Virus record (IMG/VR): IMGVR_UViG_3300012920_000091
Coordinates: 1 to 42,020 of that record
Strand: one strand, 5' to 3'
Length of the DNA stretch: 42,020 bases
Source: a virus
The notes under the pieces are model-generated. The model made no database searches. It worked only from the letters and a program-made list of their open reading frames with translations, and was not told where the DNA came from. The position numbers were made by a program, and so were the translations under genes. Shown one piece after another: positions 7,217 through 16,472 of the stretch (its first letter is position 1; each line of letters begins with the position of its first letter).

Positions 7217-7693
7217 TTACAATGTGCCGGCTGAGTCGCTTGTCGATAGTAGATAACCAGCTAAGACTACAGTCCCACTAGAATTTTTTATTTGAAGAGG
7301 TTTTAAATGAGCTAAATTTCCTATACCATCCATTTTTATTTGGCCTATATCTGCAGAATCTATAGTTAGTTGATTGATTGTTGCAGAATCTGCTGAGAGT
7401 GCACTAAAGCTAGCTGAATCACCAGTTAGTTGTCTAACAGTGGTTTGATTAACTATTGTCACTCCTCCATTAGTAGAAAAGTCAGCTCTAATAGTTGCAA
7501 TCGAAGCTGCTGAGTCAACTCCAGATGTGGTAGTAGCTAATGTATTAATAGCATCAACTAAATTAGAATCGCTAGCAACAGTTCCTGCTAAATTATCAAC
7601 ATTTCCTACATCATCTGAAACAGTATTAAGACCGGTTACTAATGTTTGAATAGTATCGGATAAATTAATTTCAGTTTTTCCAAATCTTGCCAT
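7217..7693 (-). CDS. Small fibre-like virion protein
   Basis: 158 aa, rich in Ser, Thr, Asp and Ala with very few charged or aromatic residues. The N-terminal 60 residues look like a trimeric coiled-coil stalk (SDTIQTLVTGLNTVSDDV, NLVDAINTLATTT). A beta-repeat region follows with SADSAT/DSADIG units (SASFSALSADSATINQLTID) and a C-terminal KPLQIKNSSGTVVLAGYLL strand pair. This composition is typical of fibre stalks in marine myoviruses. It shares one base with the downstream coiled-coil gene (TAATG). No enzymatic motif is seen. Confidence 0.6.
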   Translation of the reverse strand: MARFGKTEINLSDTIQTLVTGLNTVSDDVGNVDNLAGTVASDSNLVDAINTLATTTSGVDSAASIATIRADFSTNGGVTIVNQTTVRQLTGDSASFSALSADSATINQLTIDSADIGQIKMDGIGNLAHLKPLQIKNSSGTVVLAGYLLSTSDSAGTL

Positions 7694-7917
7694 TATAGTT
7701 TCTCTATTATTTTGTTAAGTAAAGTTTTTATTTCACTTACTTCTGATTGCAAATCTTCAACAGAATGTTTCATATTTTGTATCTCAAGCTCTTCTTGTTT
7801 TCTTTTCATTTTCCTCATTCTTGCATTTTGTATCTCTGTTTTATTTATGTTTAAAATGGCTCCTGTGTTTGTATCTTTTACATAACCACTATGTCCTTCA
7901 ATTTCAATATGACTCAT
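7693..7917 (-). CDS. Small coiled-coil protein of the late block
   Basis: 74 aa. The first 30 residues are polar with a glycine (IEIEGHSGYVKDTNTGAILN). Residues 30-74 form a clear heptad coiled coil (MRKMKRKQEELEIQNMKHSV, DLQSEVSEIKTLLNKIIEKL). Both ends overlap neighbours by one base (TAATG), so it is translated as part of the virion block. It may be a minor virion or fibre-assembly component, a role suggested by position only. Confidence 0.65.
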   Translation of the reverse strand: MSHIEIEGHSGYVKDTNTGAILNINKTEIQNARMRKMKRKQEELEIQNMKHSVEDLQSEVSEIKTLLNKIIEKL

Positions 7918-9521
7918 TATACACTCAACGCTATAATTCTAAGATCTCTAAACATTGGAGCTTTAGCTTGATTACCAGATCTCATAACTATTTTAACTTG
8001 AAACTTTTTAAATGCTACAAGATCACCACCAATTCCTCCAGCAAGATATTCATAATCTCTGAATATTAATGGATTATTATCAGCTTGATTTGATGTTTCC
8101 TCAGAAGCTAATACAAATGTTTTGGTTGTTATATCTTCATCCTGACTTGCTGTTCTAAAATATAGTTCAAAATCTGTTCCTATTGGTCTATTAGCAGATA
8201 AAATTATTTTAAGACCTTTAGCATCATCAGTTAATGTAACAGTTTTTGTTATATGTTTAGCAGCAGAAGATCCTCCACCAGCTGATGTTTCAGCAACAAA
8301 TGTACCTACAAGAGGACGATTAAATCCAGCTGTTACTGAACTAGCTTGTTTATCTATTTGATTAGCTATTAAAGTTAAAGAAGCTCTTTGTAAATCAATT
8401 AATGGAGATACATTAGAATCACTTGTTTCTAGTTTTAATTGTAGCTCTGTTGATTGATTTGAAATACCAGCACTATCAGCTATTCTATCTGATATAACAG
8501 CATATGGAATATCGGCATTATTATCAGCATTTAAAATAATTGGTTGAAACGAACCTTGTTTTGTATATCTTGTATTAGCTGCACTATTACCATAACCAGC
8601 TTCTATGTATTGCTTAGATAAAGTAGCTTTTAATCCAGCAGTAATGATTGTTCCTTGAGGTTCTAGTACTTGAAGATTAGGATATACTTTATGATATGGA
8701 ATATTTTTTTCAGTTGTAACAGCATTACCACCACCAGTAGAAGTACTTGTAGCATTAGTAGCAACTCTAAAAGAATATCCTCTAAAGTCAGCAGAATCAA
8801 TTGTTTGAATACCACTTAACTGTGCACTAGTTATTCCTCCAACACTTCCACCTCCTGCACTAAAATTAATTTTGTCTTTAGGTTGAAATCCATGATTCAA
8901 GTGATTAACAATTATTCTAGAATCTCCAGAGACTGTTGTTAAAGGATTGTTGTTTAATACTCTGTTTGGAAGTGTTGCATTTCTTAAAGTAGCTGTACCA
9001 GAAGTATGTTTAAATCTGGCTTGAATTAATTTAAAAGATATATCTAATTCTTGAGCTGGAGTAAAAGTTGCAGCATTTTGACTAAAGAACATACTACCTA
9101 ATGTTTGTTGTTTAGATATTCTTTTTTCTGTTGATCCAATTACAAAAGTATCACCCATTGCTGCAAACAATTCATATTGTGAAGTATTGGTAGAAACTAT
9201 AAAAGCATAATCTTTTGGACCTCTAAGAAATATAGGTTCATCAAATTCAAATCTTGTTGAAGAAGATGCATCAGTAGAAAAATTTATATTTGTAGCGCTT
9301 ACACTTACTTCAGATCCAGGAATAACAGTTTCAGCAGAAGGAAATCCATCATTCATAGGTCTCAATTCGATAGCTACAGGAAGAGTTGTTGAACCTGAAT
9401 TAGCTATAGTTTTAAAAAATAAATCAATAGCTGTCAAAAATATTCCCTTTTGTTCTTTAACAAAAAATGATTGAGCTACTGTATATTTGTCTACTTGATA
9501 TCCTAATGACGTTTCTGTCAT
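7917..9521 (-). CDS. Virion structural protein, companion of the DUF4815 protein
   Basis: 534 aa. The N-terminal 170 residues (KYTVAQSFFVKEQKGIFLTA, then PVAIELRPMNDGFPSAE, FEFDEPIFLRGPKDYAFIVS and LGSMFFSQN) form a beta-rich module that, from memory, occurs in marine myoviruses as the C-terminal part of DUF4815 proteins. Residues about 190-265 look like an inserted domain (NHLNHGFQPKDKINFSAGGG). The C-terminal third is another beta domain (TFVLASEETSN, FQVKIVMRSGNQAKAPMFRD). It starts one base inside the stop of the DUF4815 gene, so the pair is translated from one message. It is probably a baseplate or fibre-network component. Confidence 0.6.
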   Translation of the reverse strand: MTETSLGYQVDKYTVAQSFFVKEQKGIFLTAIDLFFKTIANSGSTTLPVAIELRPMNDGFPSAETVIPGSEVSVSATNINFSTDASSSTRFEFDEPIFLRGPKDYAFIVSTNTSQYELFAAMGDTFVIGSTEKRISKQQTLGSMFFSQNAATFTPAQELDISFKLIQARFKHTSGTATLRNATLPNRVLNNNPLTTVSGDSRIIVNHLNHGFQPKDKINFSAGGGSVGGITSAQLSGIQTIDSADFRGYSFRVATNATSTSTGGGNAVTTEKNIPYHKVYPNLQVLEPQGTIITAGLKATLSKQYIEAGYGNSAANTRYTKQGSFQPIILNADNNADIPYAVISDRIADSAGISNQSTELQLKLETSDSNVSPLIDLQRASLTLIANQIDKQASSVTAGFNRPLVGTFVAETSAGGGSSAAKHITKTVTLTDDAKGLKIILSANRPIGTDFELYFRTASQDEDITTKTFVLASEETSNQADNNPLIFRDYEYLAGGIGGDLVAFKKFQVKIVMRSGNQAKAPMFRDLRIIALSV

Positions 9522-12500
9522 TATACACCTCCAATATTATAATTGTTTACGTCAGCATCTAAATCCATAGCTTCTGTTTTATTACGTTCTGTATTAAAAG
9601 TAGATGATACTGATACTCTTCCACCTCCTGCACTAAAATTTCTTGCTTCAGTGGTTTGATCTACATTACGTCCAGCTCGCATTTCATCTTGTGTCATCCA
9701 TTTTCCGTTAGATGGAACAAAATAGTGTTTATCTCCACCGTGATTTTCATCTTTATCTTCTTGTTGTGTATGTACTTTTTGAGGTACTTTTTCAGATGCA
9801 ATAGTAAGTATTCTAGTGTTTACAATATCTTGTTCATTTATTTCTAATGTACCAACTGATGTAAAATTAGACTGTGCTCGTGAATTAGATTGCCATACAC
9901 TTCTATTATATTTAGATACATCCATTAATGCAAACTCTCTTGTACCAGTTCTAAATGTAGTTGGAGGAACAAAAAAGCTACCTTCAATAACTCCATTAAC
10001 ATCAGATACCAAAAGACCAGCACCTTCTGGATGAGCTGCAATATTTTTCTGAGTGTTTCCATAATCAGTAGTAGTAGTAGCATATCTTACAAAAGTTTCT
10101 TCTCTTACATAACTAGCTACTGCATTTTTATCATAAAAAGCAAAATGTTGAGTGTTAGGTCTTAATCCAGTTGCTCTAAAATGAATTTTCTTAGGTCGTT
10201 GAAATGGAATTAATACTGTTTCAACTATTCTCTCATTAACAATTTTTCTAACTTTTTCATCACTAATAACTTTATTAAATGTTGCATTAACGACTTGAGA
10301 AGTTCTACTTCCTACTGTTAAATTATCAATTGAAGTACCACCCCAATTCCAGTTATGGTTATTCCACAAATATGCTTGTTTTGTATCAAGCTGTGTACCG
10401 TTAGTTACTTTACCAGTTATAGTCTCAACATCTCTCCATTCATCTGAAGATGGTGATAAGGTAATCATTCCATTATATTGAGCAAAATCAAATGGATTAA
10501 TTTTTACAGTAGTACTTGCCAAAGATGCATCTAAATAACTTGCACTATCATAATCAATATATACATTGTCACCCTTTAATACAACATTACTAGAAGCTCC
10601 TGCATTAAAAATCATTCTTATATTATCTTCGTTAAATGATGGATGCAATACTCCAGCAAATGGATCTATAGCAGCTGCATATGAAGGATTTAAAAAGTCA
10701 GTAAATGTTTGATCATTAAAGTTATCAGCTACAAATCCAGATCTTGTTCTATTAACACCTGAAGAATCTAGGATTTCAATATTCTTTGTATCAATCTCTA
10801 ATAATGAAAGAGTAACAGCTTCTTCAAGTCTTTCAAGTCTCTTTTCAAGAGTACCAATATCTTTCATTGTAAATCGTTTATTTTGCACAGGAGTTATTAA
10901 TACATCTGAATCATTTAATGTATTAGCACCTAATACAATGTTATGTAATGCCATTGTTCCATCTGGAGCAGTTGGAAAAGATCTTATATCAGCTCCTACA
11001 TCTCCTTTGATAAATGTTATGACTCCCTCATTTGAAAGCACTAACTTTCCTGCTGTTTGCATGTAAAAACTATTGTTAGCTTCAACTGTATCAGTAGGTT
11101 GAGGAAGTTCTTGAACACCACCAGTAAACGCAGCATCAGCTAAAGAATTTACTGTAGGAATAGTAGTTTGTCTTACCGGTCTAAAATCAAGGCAATCAGC
11201 AAGAGAAAGTATTGTTCCATCTTGTAATGTATGATTAGGTATATTCTGATATCCACCTAAGGCAGAAGAGTCATATGAAGATACAGCAAAAAAATCTCCA
11301 CCACCATGAGCAAAAAATCTATACTTTACTTTAACATTTCCAACTGGTGCAGTTTCTCCTGACTTTAAAACTAATCTACCAAAATCATAAAAATTATCTC
11401 GTTGACCATTATCTAATGTAAATTTACTTGAAAGATCAACACCACCCACATTACTATCTCTAATTAATTGTACATCAAATATATCAGGATTATTTAATAA
11501 AAGAAATTTTGAACCACTACTATCAGTATCAATAATTGAGCTTTCACTATCAACTTGGGTTAATGTTTTTGATCTTATAGTAGCATTTCCATCTGCAATA
11601 TAATGAGCTACTTGATAAGTTCCATCAGCAGGTGTAGGAGAACCAAGTGTAAAATCTGCTGTTGTTGCACCATCTCCACCACCAGTAAATGATATAGTTC
11701 CAGTATGAATATCACTATCATTTTTAGCAATTATCCAATCTCCAGAATTTGCATAGGTTTCACTACCTGATAAAGATGGCATTGAACCAGCTCCAGAAGA
11801 TACACTAACCGTACTTACAAGTCTTTGTTTAGTTAATGATATACTTTCTATTTTAGCTGGTCTTGTACTACGTAGAGGAAATAATAAACTATTACTAGTA
11901 GCTTCATGCAACACAGCCACAGCTGGATTACCTTCTAATGTAATATCAAAATAATTAGTAGCACTAGTACCTATACTTTTAGCTGAAGAAAACGCCTGGC
12001 CAGGTATCATAACTATTTCAAATAAATGAAATTTGTAATTAGCACCATCTTCTGAAATAGCTCTACATCTACATCTACCAATTACACTACCACCAAAATC
12101 AACTGCAGATTTAATAAGTAATCTGGCAGCATTTGTAATGTCTGGTAATCCTTTATTATTTGTTTGATCTGATCCTGGTAAATTACGTGCAACTTTTACA
12201 AAGTTACCAAAGTTAATTGCTGTTTTATCATTATTAATTGTAAATGTGCTTTTTGATTTATTAACTCTAATTTGACTTGCATTTCTAGCTACTCTAAAAC
12301 CATCAACGACACCTATACCATCACTAACATTAAGAAGTAAATGTGTATTTTGTGAATCAGTAGCAAAGTTAGCATCAAAAGGTTTTATAACATAGTTACC
12401 AGAATTTTCTTTAATTCTTTGAGCTGTAATCTTAGATGGAATATTAAATGGATCTCCTTGAGTAACATTTTTTTCTACTCCACCTTCTTTTAATCTAACT

Positions 12501-13303
12501 AAAAATACAAAATTTTCATTTCCAGTAATATCATCTTTAGCTATTAATGATAAAGTAATTCTGTATCTATCTGCTCCTGGTGAAGATAAGTTAGGAGAGT
12601 TTCCTTGATTATCAAACAAACTTGTATCATCTTCTGTTGATACAACATCTTCTACAACTTTAAATCCAATATCTCCTGTAAAAGTATCTGTATCTTTAGC
12701 AACAACTAAAGATTGATCTTCAGTAAATACAAAATGTCCTTTGATATAAAAAATACCTTCGGCTACACTAACTCTAATACCAGTACCAGTTGCATTAGAA
12801 GTAGCAGTTGTTAATGTAACTGAACCATTATTCATGTCAACGCCATTAGGCATTCGAATAGTGTTTTCTCCAGCAGATCCACCACTTGTATGAATATAAC
12901 GAACATACAATACATCTGCGTTTGCTCCACCATCTTGATTAGTTGAACCAGTAACTACTTCTATGACTTCAACTTTTATACCAGTACCTGATTGATCTGT
13001 AAATGTTGTACCCACTACTGTACTAGCAGCATCAGTTGGAACAGTATTTGATGTGTTATTAAGTTTTATAAATTCGTAAGCATTATTGACTGTAACACCA
13101 CCAGCTTTAACAATAGCACCTTCTTTAAAAACATTACTACCAAATCTTTCAATTTGTTTTTGTAGAATTGTTTGAGCTTGTGTTAATTCTCTAGCTTGAA
13201 CAACCCTGCCACTATTAAATAATATTTTATGAAATTTTTTAGTATCTGCAAAATCATCTTTATATGTAGAACTAAATGTATTTGAAGTAAGATTAGTTGC
13301 CAT
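9521..13303 (-). CDS. DUF4815 virion structural protein
   Basis: 1260 aa, the largest protein here. The N-terminus has the DUF4815 hallmark: KFHKILFNSGRVVQARELTQ, then QTILQKQIERFGSNVFKEG, near residues 23-65. A long beta-rich body follows. A short coiled coil (IGTLEKRLERLEEAVTLSLL) lies near residues 815-835, and FFVPPTTFRTGTREFALMD is near 1115. The family is known from T4-like cyanophages as a virion protein near the baseplate genes; its exact place is not known to me. The C-terminal 16 residues resemble those of gp48 (9 of 16 identical), and their last codons supply the GGAGGT ribosome site of the next gene. The start lies 4 bases after the gp8 stop, with a weak ribosome site. Confidence 0.8.
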   Translation of the reverse strand: MATNLTSNTFSSTYKDDFADTKKFHKILFNSGRVVQARELTQAQTILQKQIERFGSNVFKEGAIVKAGGVTVNNAYEFIKLNNTSNTVPTDAASTVVGTTFTDQSGTGIKVEVIEVVTGSTNQDGGANADVLYVRYIHTSGGSAGENTIRMPNGVDMNNGSVTLTTATSNATGTGIRVSVAEGIFYIKGHFVFTEDQSLVVAKDTDTFTGDIGFKVVEDVVSTEDDTSLFDNQGNSPNLSSPGADRYRITLSLIAKDDITGNENFVFLVRLKEGGVEKNVTQGDPFNIPSKITAQRIKENSGNYVIKPFDANFATDSQNTHLLLNVSDGIGVVDGFRVARNASQIRVNKSKSTFTINNDKTAINFGNFVKVARNLPGSDQTNNKGLPDITNAARLLIKSAVDFGGSVIGRCRCRAISEDGANYKFHLFEIVMIPGQAFSSAKSIGTSATNYFDITLEGNPAVAVLHEATSNSLLFPLRSTRPAKIESISLTKQRLVSTVSVSSGAGSMPSLSGSETYANSGDWIIAKNDSDIHTGTISFTGGGDGATTADFTLGSPTPADGTYQVAHYIADGNATIRSKTLTQVDSESSIIDTDSSGSKFLLLNNPDIFDVQLIRDSNVGGVDLSSKFTLDNGQRDNFYDFGRLVLKSGETAPVGNVKVKYRFFAHGGGDFFAVSSYDSSALGGYQNIPNHTLQDGTILSLADCLDFRPVRQTTIPTVNSLADAAFTGGVQELPQPTDTVEANNSFYMQTAGKLVLSNEGVITFIKGDVGADIRSFPTAPDGTMALHNIVLGANTLNDSDVLITPVQNKRFTMKDIGTLEKRLERLEEAVTLSLLEIDTKNIEILDSSGVNRTRSGFVADNFNDQTFTDFLNPSYAAAIDPFAGVLHPSFNEDNIRMIFNAGASSNVVLKGDNVYIDYDSASYLDASLASTTVKINPFDFAQYNGMITLSPSSDEWRDVETITGKVTNGTQLDTKQAYLWNNHNWNWGGTSIDNLTVGSRTSQVVNATFNKVISDEKVRKIVNERIVETVLIPFQRPKKIHFRATGLRPNTQHFAFYDKNAVASYVREETFVRYATTTTDYGNTQKNIAAHPEGAGLLVSDVNGVIEGSFFVPPTTFRTGTREFALMDVSKYNRSVWQSNSRAQSNFTSVGTLEINEQDIVNTRILTIASEKVPQKVHTQQEDKDENHGGDKHYFVPSNGKWMTQDEMRAGRNVDQTTEARNFSAGGGRVSVSSTFNTERNKTEAMDLDADVNNYNIGGV
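9522..9573 (-). repeat. Shared C-terminal cassette, copy in the DUF4815 gene
   Basis: Over 52 bases this stretch matches the 3' end of the gp48 gene without gaps: 13 identical bases next to the stop (TATACACCTCCAA on the plus strand), 19 mostly different bases, then 19 bases with one mismatch. It encodes AMDLDADVNNYNIGGV and the GGAGGTGTATAATG stop/ribosome-site/start junction. Confidence 0.7.
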
Positions 13304-13307
13304 ATTT

Positions 13308-14642
13308 TTACACCGTTATAACTACTTTAATGTCTTCTGTTTGAGTAGAAGATCTTAAAACTTTAGCTCTATTTTCCACATATAAAACTTCACCACTGTA
13401 TGGATCAATATCAGCTCCAATATTTGCACTATCTATAGTAATAGTATTAATACCATCAGTAATAGAATTGCTACCACTGTCAAATAAACCAAAACCTGTT
13501 GAATCATTTTGATGATAAAAAATACTTGTGCCAGATATTTTATCTATAATAGCTTTTGTAGCTGGAGATCCTCCATCTGTTATTTGTCTACCAACTGTTA
13601 AATTAGCAGCGTTTGCAGATTTCATTGATCTTAGAGCATTACCAGTACTTAATGCATAAAGATTATTAGCACTGTCTAATAATCCTTTAAATAATCCTAT
13701 TTGTCTAAATGAATTATTAATAATAAAATCATTACCTTCAGCTCCGTCAGGTTTTATGTTAAACATAATAGAATTAGCTTTTAAATCATCTCTTGGATCT
13801 TTACCTATACCATTCTTACCAGTTAACACTGCACGAGCTTTAGCTCCGCTTCCACCACCTGAAATAATAACTTCTGCATAATCATATCCTGTTCCCATTC
13901 CAGCATTATAGCTATCTAATTCAATTTTGCCAACAGCTGATCCATTTAATGTTGCTGTAGCTTTACATCCAGATCCATTTCCTCTAATTGTTACAGTAGG
14001 AGCACTACTATAACCACTACCAGGAGCAGTTAGTTCAATTCCTATTACATTTCCTGTACCAGCAGTGTTCTGAACATTAAGTTGTGTTAACTCAAAAGCA
14101 CTTGCAGCTGATGAATCTTTTATTACTTTTTCAACTGGAAGAAAGTTTGATGTTAAAAATGAATTAGCTTGTCCTGCACTTAATTGATATAAAAATTTCC
14201 ATACATAACCGTCCGCAGTTGAGAATGGTCTATTTTTAAGTGCACCAGATGGAGCTGTTGGTTTTACAACAGAGGTTTGAGCAGTCCCTGCTGAATTTTT
14301 AGATTGTTGTAAACAAATAAATACTTCTTGTTCATCATTCATAACATAATATGGATTTGTTGGTAATCCAACTTGCGTATCACTATAAGCACTATAAATT
14401 TGTCCACTTGACCAATTGTATCTTCTAACTACAAATGATTTTGCCTGAACTTTTTTTACAGCTTGAAGATTAGATCTTAAATCATGCTCTTGATCAATTG
14501 ATCGCAATGGTGTTGCTGTTGTATCTGTTGAATCATATACGTCAGACTTACCAACACCAATATAATGATCAGAATCAATAGCTGACTGAAGAAGCAATTT
14601 TGCTAAATTTTTTCGAGTTGTATCTGATATTACTGCCGGCAT
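13308..14642 (-). CDS. 8: Baseplate wedge protein gp8-like
   Basis: 444 aa; T4 gp8 is 334 aa. The N-terminus (TTRKNLAKLLLQSAIDSDHY, then IGVGKSDVYD) and the core PFSTADGYVWKFLYQLSAGQ match the gp8 layout. So does the C-terminus IDPYSGEVLYVENRAKVLRS, followed by STQTEDIKVVI. The extra length is explained by a glycine-rich insertion at about residues 195-275 made of two related units (APGSGYSSAPTVTIRGNGSG and GTGYDYAEVIISGGGSGAKA). gp8 forms part of the baseplate wedge with gp7, gp10, gp6, gp53 and gp25. Here it lies downstream of gp6 with two virion proteins between. It is probably read from the late promoter at 15447 together with the fibre-like gene. Confidence 0.75.
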   Translation of the reverse strand: MPAVISDTTRKNLAKLLLQSAIDSDHYIGVGKSDVYDSTDTTATPLRSIDQEHDLRSNLQAVKKVQAKSFVVRRYNWSSGQIYSAYSDTQVGLPTNPYYVMNDEQEVFICLQQSKNSAGTAQTSVVKPTAPSGALKNRPFSTADGYVWKFLYQLSAGQANSFLTSNFLPVEKVIKDSSAASAFELTQLNVQNTAGTGNVIGIELTAPGSGYSSAPTVTIRGNGSGCKATATLNGSAVGKIELDSYNAGMGTGYDYAEVIISGGGSGAKARAVLTGKNGIGKDPRDDLKANSIMFNIKPDGAEGNDFIINNSFRQIGLFKGLLDSANNLYALSTGNALRSMKSANAANLTVGRQITDGGSPATKAIIDKISGTSIFYHQNDSTGFGLFDSGSNSITDGINTITIDSANIGADIDPYSGEVLYVENRAKVLRSSTQTEDIKVVITV

Positions 14643-14652
14643 TATTTACCCC

Positions 14653-15420
14653 TTAATGTAAGTTAACCCAAGCTCCACCAGCGTATGCTTGAATTTTAGA
14701 ATCTGTACTGTTATATATTAACATTCCATTTGCTGCTGATAATGCGTTACGTTGAGTTGTTGTTAACGTTGGCAATTTAACTGTTCCAGAAGTACCGGAA
14801 ACCTCAATTGATGTTCCTGTAATAGATCCAGCAGCTGCTGTGTTACCATTTGTAGCATTTACTGTAAACTTATTAGTATTAACGTCAAAATCACCAGTAA
14901 CACCAAGAGTACCAGCTATATCTGTATTCCCATTCGATGCAGTAACATTAAACTTATTTGTGTTTACCTTAAAATCTCCTACTGAATTAAGAGTAGTACC
15001 TATAACACCAGCACCACTTGTAGTTATTGAAGCTAATGTACCTACAGCAGTTATTTGAGTTTGTGATGCATTAACACTTAACGATTTACCCACTTTTGTT
15101 AAACCAGTTCCAGCAATAGGTAAATCAGTTGTTAAAGCAACATTACCTGACGAATCAGGAAGTAGTATTATATTATCTTTAGTTGCGTTAGTACTTGCTA
15201 GTGTTGTTTCATGTTGATCTACTGAAGATCCTTCAAATATTATTGCCCCATTATTTGAATCTGTTAATGATATTTTAGTTGCAAGAGAAGAACTATCACC
15301 TCCATTAAGAAGAGCATAAATTTCTGCAAAATTTGAATTTACTTTTGTTCCGGCTGATCTGAGAGTATCACCAGTGCCATCATTTGCATTTGTCCCTAAA
15401 CTAATCTTTTGGTTTGCCAT
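14653..15420 (-). CDS. Fibre-like virion protein with duplicated GDF(K/D)VNTNKF units
   Basis: 255 aa. The N-terminus ISLGTNANDGTGDTLRSAGT, then KVNSNFAEIYALL, is a motif common at the start of phage fibre and tail-collar proteins. Residues about 148-175 and 176-200 are tandem copies (VGDFKVNTNKFNVTASNGNT and TGDFDVNTNKFTVNATNGNT). The C-terminus ANGMLIYNSTDSKIQAYAGG resembles the end module of many adhesins. The ribosome site AGGAAT precedes the ATG, and an exact TATAAATA lies 27 bases upstream, so this is the first gene of a late unit. It is likely a short fibre or fibre stalk; the receptor is unknown. Confidence 0.7.
   Translation of the reverse strand: MANQKISLGTNANDGTGDTLRSAGTKVNSNFAEIYALLNGGDSSSLATKISLTDSNNGAIIFEGSSVDQHETTLASTNATKDNIILLPDSSGNVALTTDLPIAGTGLTKVGKSLSVNASQTQITAVGTLASITTSGAGVIGTTLNSVGDFKVNTNKFNVTASNGNTDIAGTLGVTGDFDVNTNKFTVNATNGNTAAAGSITGTSIEVSGTSGTVKLPTLTTTQRNALSAANGMLIYNSTDSKIQAYAGGAWVNLH
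14820..14980 (-). repeat. Tandem coding repeat in the fibre-like gene
   Basis: Two tandem units of about 84-87 bases encode GDFKVNTNKFNVTASNGNT and GDFDVNTNKFTVNATNGNT, with linking ITG/LGV segments. They look like repeated beta-solenoid rungs. The boundaries given are approximate. Confidence 0.6.
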
Positions 15421-15446
15421 AAAAAATTCCTGTTTTTACTTAGTGT

Positions 15447-15454
15447 TATTTATA
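15447..15454 (-). promoter_or_regulatory. T4-type late promoter TATAAATA
   Basis: An exact TATAAATA on the minus strand lies 27 bases before the fibre-like gene at 15420 and overlaps the stop region of the gene upstream. T4-like late promoters consist of just this octamer, recognised by gp55 with the gp33 co-activator and the sliding clamp; gp33 is encoded in this window. Confidence 0.75.
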
Positions 15455-16472
15455 TCGCTGAGTCACTTAAATATCTTGTAAACATATCATTATCCATAGT
15501 TTCTGTAGTAAATGACATATCTATTGATGCATTTCCAGCACTGTCTGCTCTATCACTATCATCAAATGTGAATGAGTTTGCATTAAATAAGTTATCTATT
15601 GTTCCATATGCATTTCTTAAATTACCTACTGTAACCGTTTGATATTTACTTATAACATCAGATAATGAAGCACGAAATACTCCTTTAACATTAGGATCAC
15701 CATTACTACTTGAATCATATGTAGCTGTTAACTGACTAAAACTTCCTAATAATGTAAGTGCACCATCACCCAATCCAGTGGCTAGTACAAGATCTTCATC
15801 ATCTTCTAGTGGATCAACACCAGTTCCTGTTAATGATAGTATTCCTTGTCCATCTGTTACTAATTGCCCAGCAAAATTAAATCCAGCTGGATGTGCAAAT
15901 TTTTGATATAGTGTACTATAATCAGATGTTGATAGACCTGATTTGATTAATATAGAAAAGATTTGAAATTGTCCATTATCTTTTATTCTATGATTAAAAT
16001 CAAATCCTATTTGACCTTGAATACCTGAGCTGTCTTTACCACCTACAAAAAGAAGTTGATCTTTAGGATGTTCAATTGTAACTTCTTCTCCAAAAAATCC
16101 TCTAAAGAAACCTTCTGTTGCATTAGTTGAACCTTTTGTAGAATAAAACTCAGGTAACAAACGAGCCATTAATCTTGGATTTTCAAAGAATGAAGAAGAC
16201 TGTAATCCATTTCCTATTTCTTTTATTAACTCATCAAGATAATCTGTATCTGTTTGACTAATATCTCGAGCTGATAGTACATTTCCAATTTCTGTTTTAA
16301 AAGAATTTTTGCCAGAACTATCTAAGAAATCATAATATGTTTCAAGTAGTTTAATTAAAGACCCAGAATCAGTTCCATATTCTCCTTGAAAATATTCAGG
16401 AAGAACACTTTTAACATCACTAATGTTAAAATCTAGATTTCTTCTATTTAAGTCTTTTAGTGAGTGAGTCAT
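15450..16472 (-). CDS. Baseplate-region virion protein (marine myovirus type)
   Basis: 340 aa. The N-terminal half is helical with conserved-looking blocks: VLPEYFQGEYGTDSGSLIKL (about residues 23-42), DYLDELIKEIG near 80, and RLMARLLPEFYSTKGSTNAT followed by FFRGFFGEEVTIEHPK near 105-137. This set recurs, from memory, in a virion protein next to gp6 in marine T4-like phages. The C-terminal half is beta-rich and acidic (GVDPLEDDEDLVLATG). It starts one base inside the gp6 stop (TAATG). It could fill part of the role of T4 gp7, for which there is no other candidate here, but I see no direct evidence of homology to gp7. Confidence 0.6.
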   Translation of the reverse strand: MTHSLKDLNRRNLDFNISDVKSVLPEYFQGEYGTDSGSLIKLLETYYDFLDSSGKNSFKTEIGNVLSARDISQTDTDYLDELIKEIGNGLQSSSFFENPRLMARLLPEFYSTKGSTNATEGFFRGFFGEEVTIEHPKDQLLFVGGKDSSGIQGQIGFDFNHRIKDNGQFQIFSILIKSGLSTSDYSTLYQKFAHPAGFNFAGQLVTDGQGILSLTGTGVDPLEDDEDLVLATGLGDGALTLLGSFSQLTATYDSSSNGDPNVKGVFRASLSDVISKYQTVTVGNLRNAYGTIDNLFNANSFTFDDSDRADSAGNASIDMSFTTETMDNDMFTRYLSDSAI

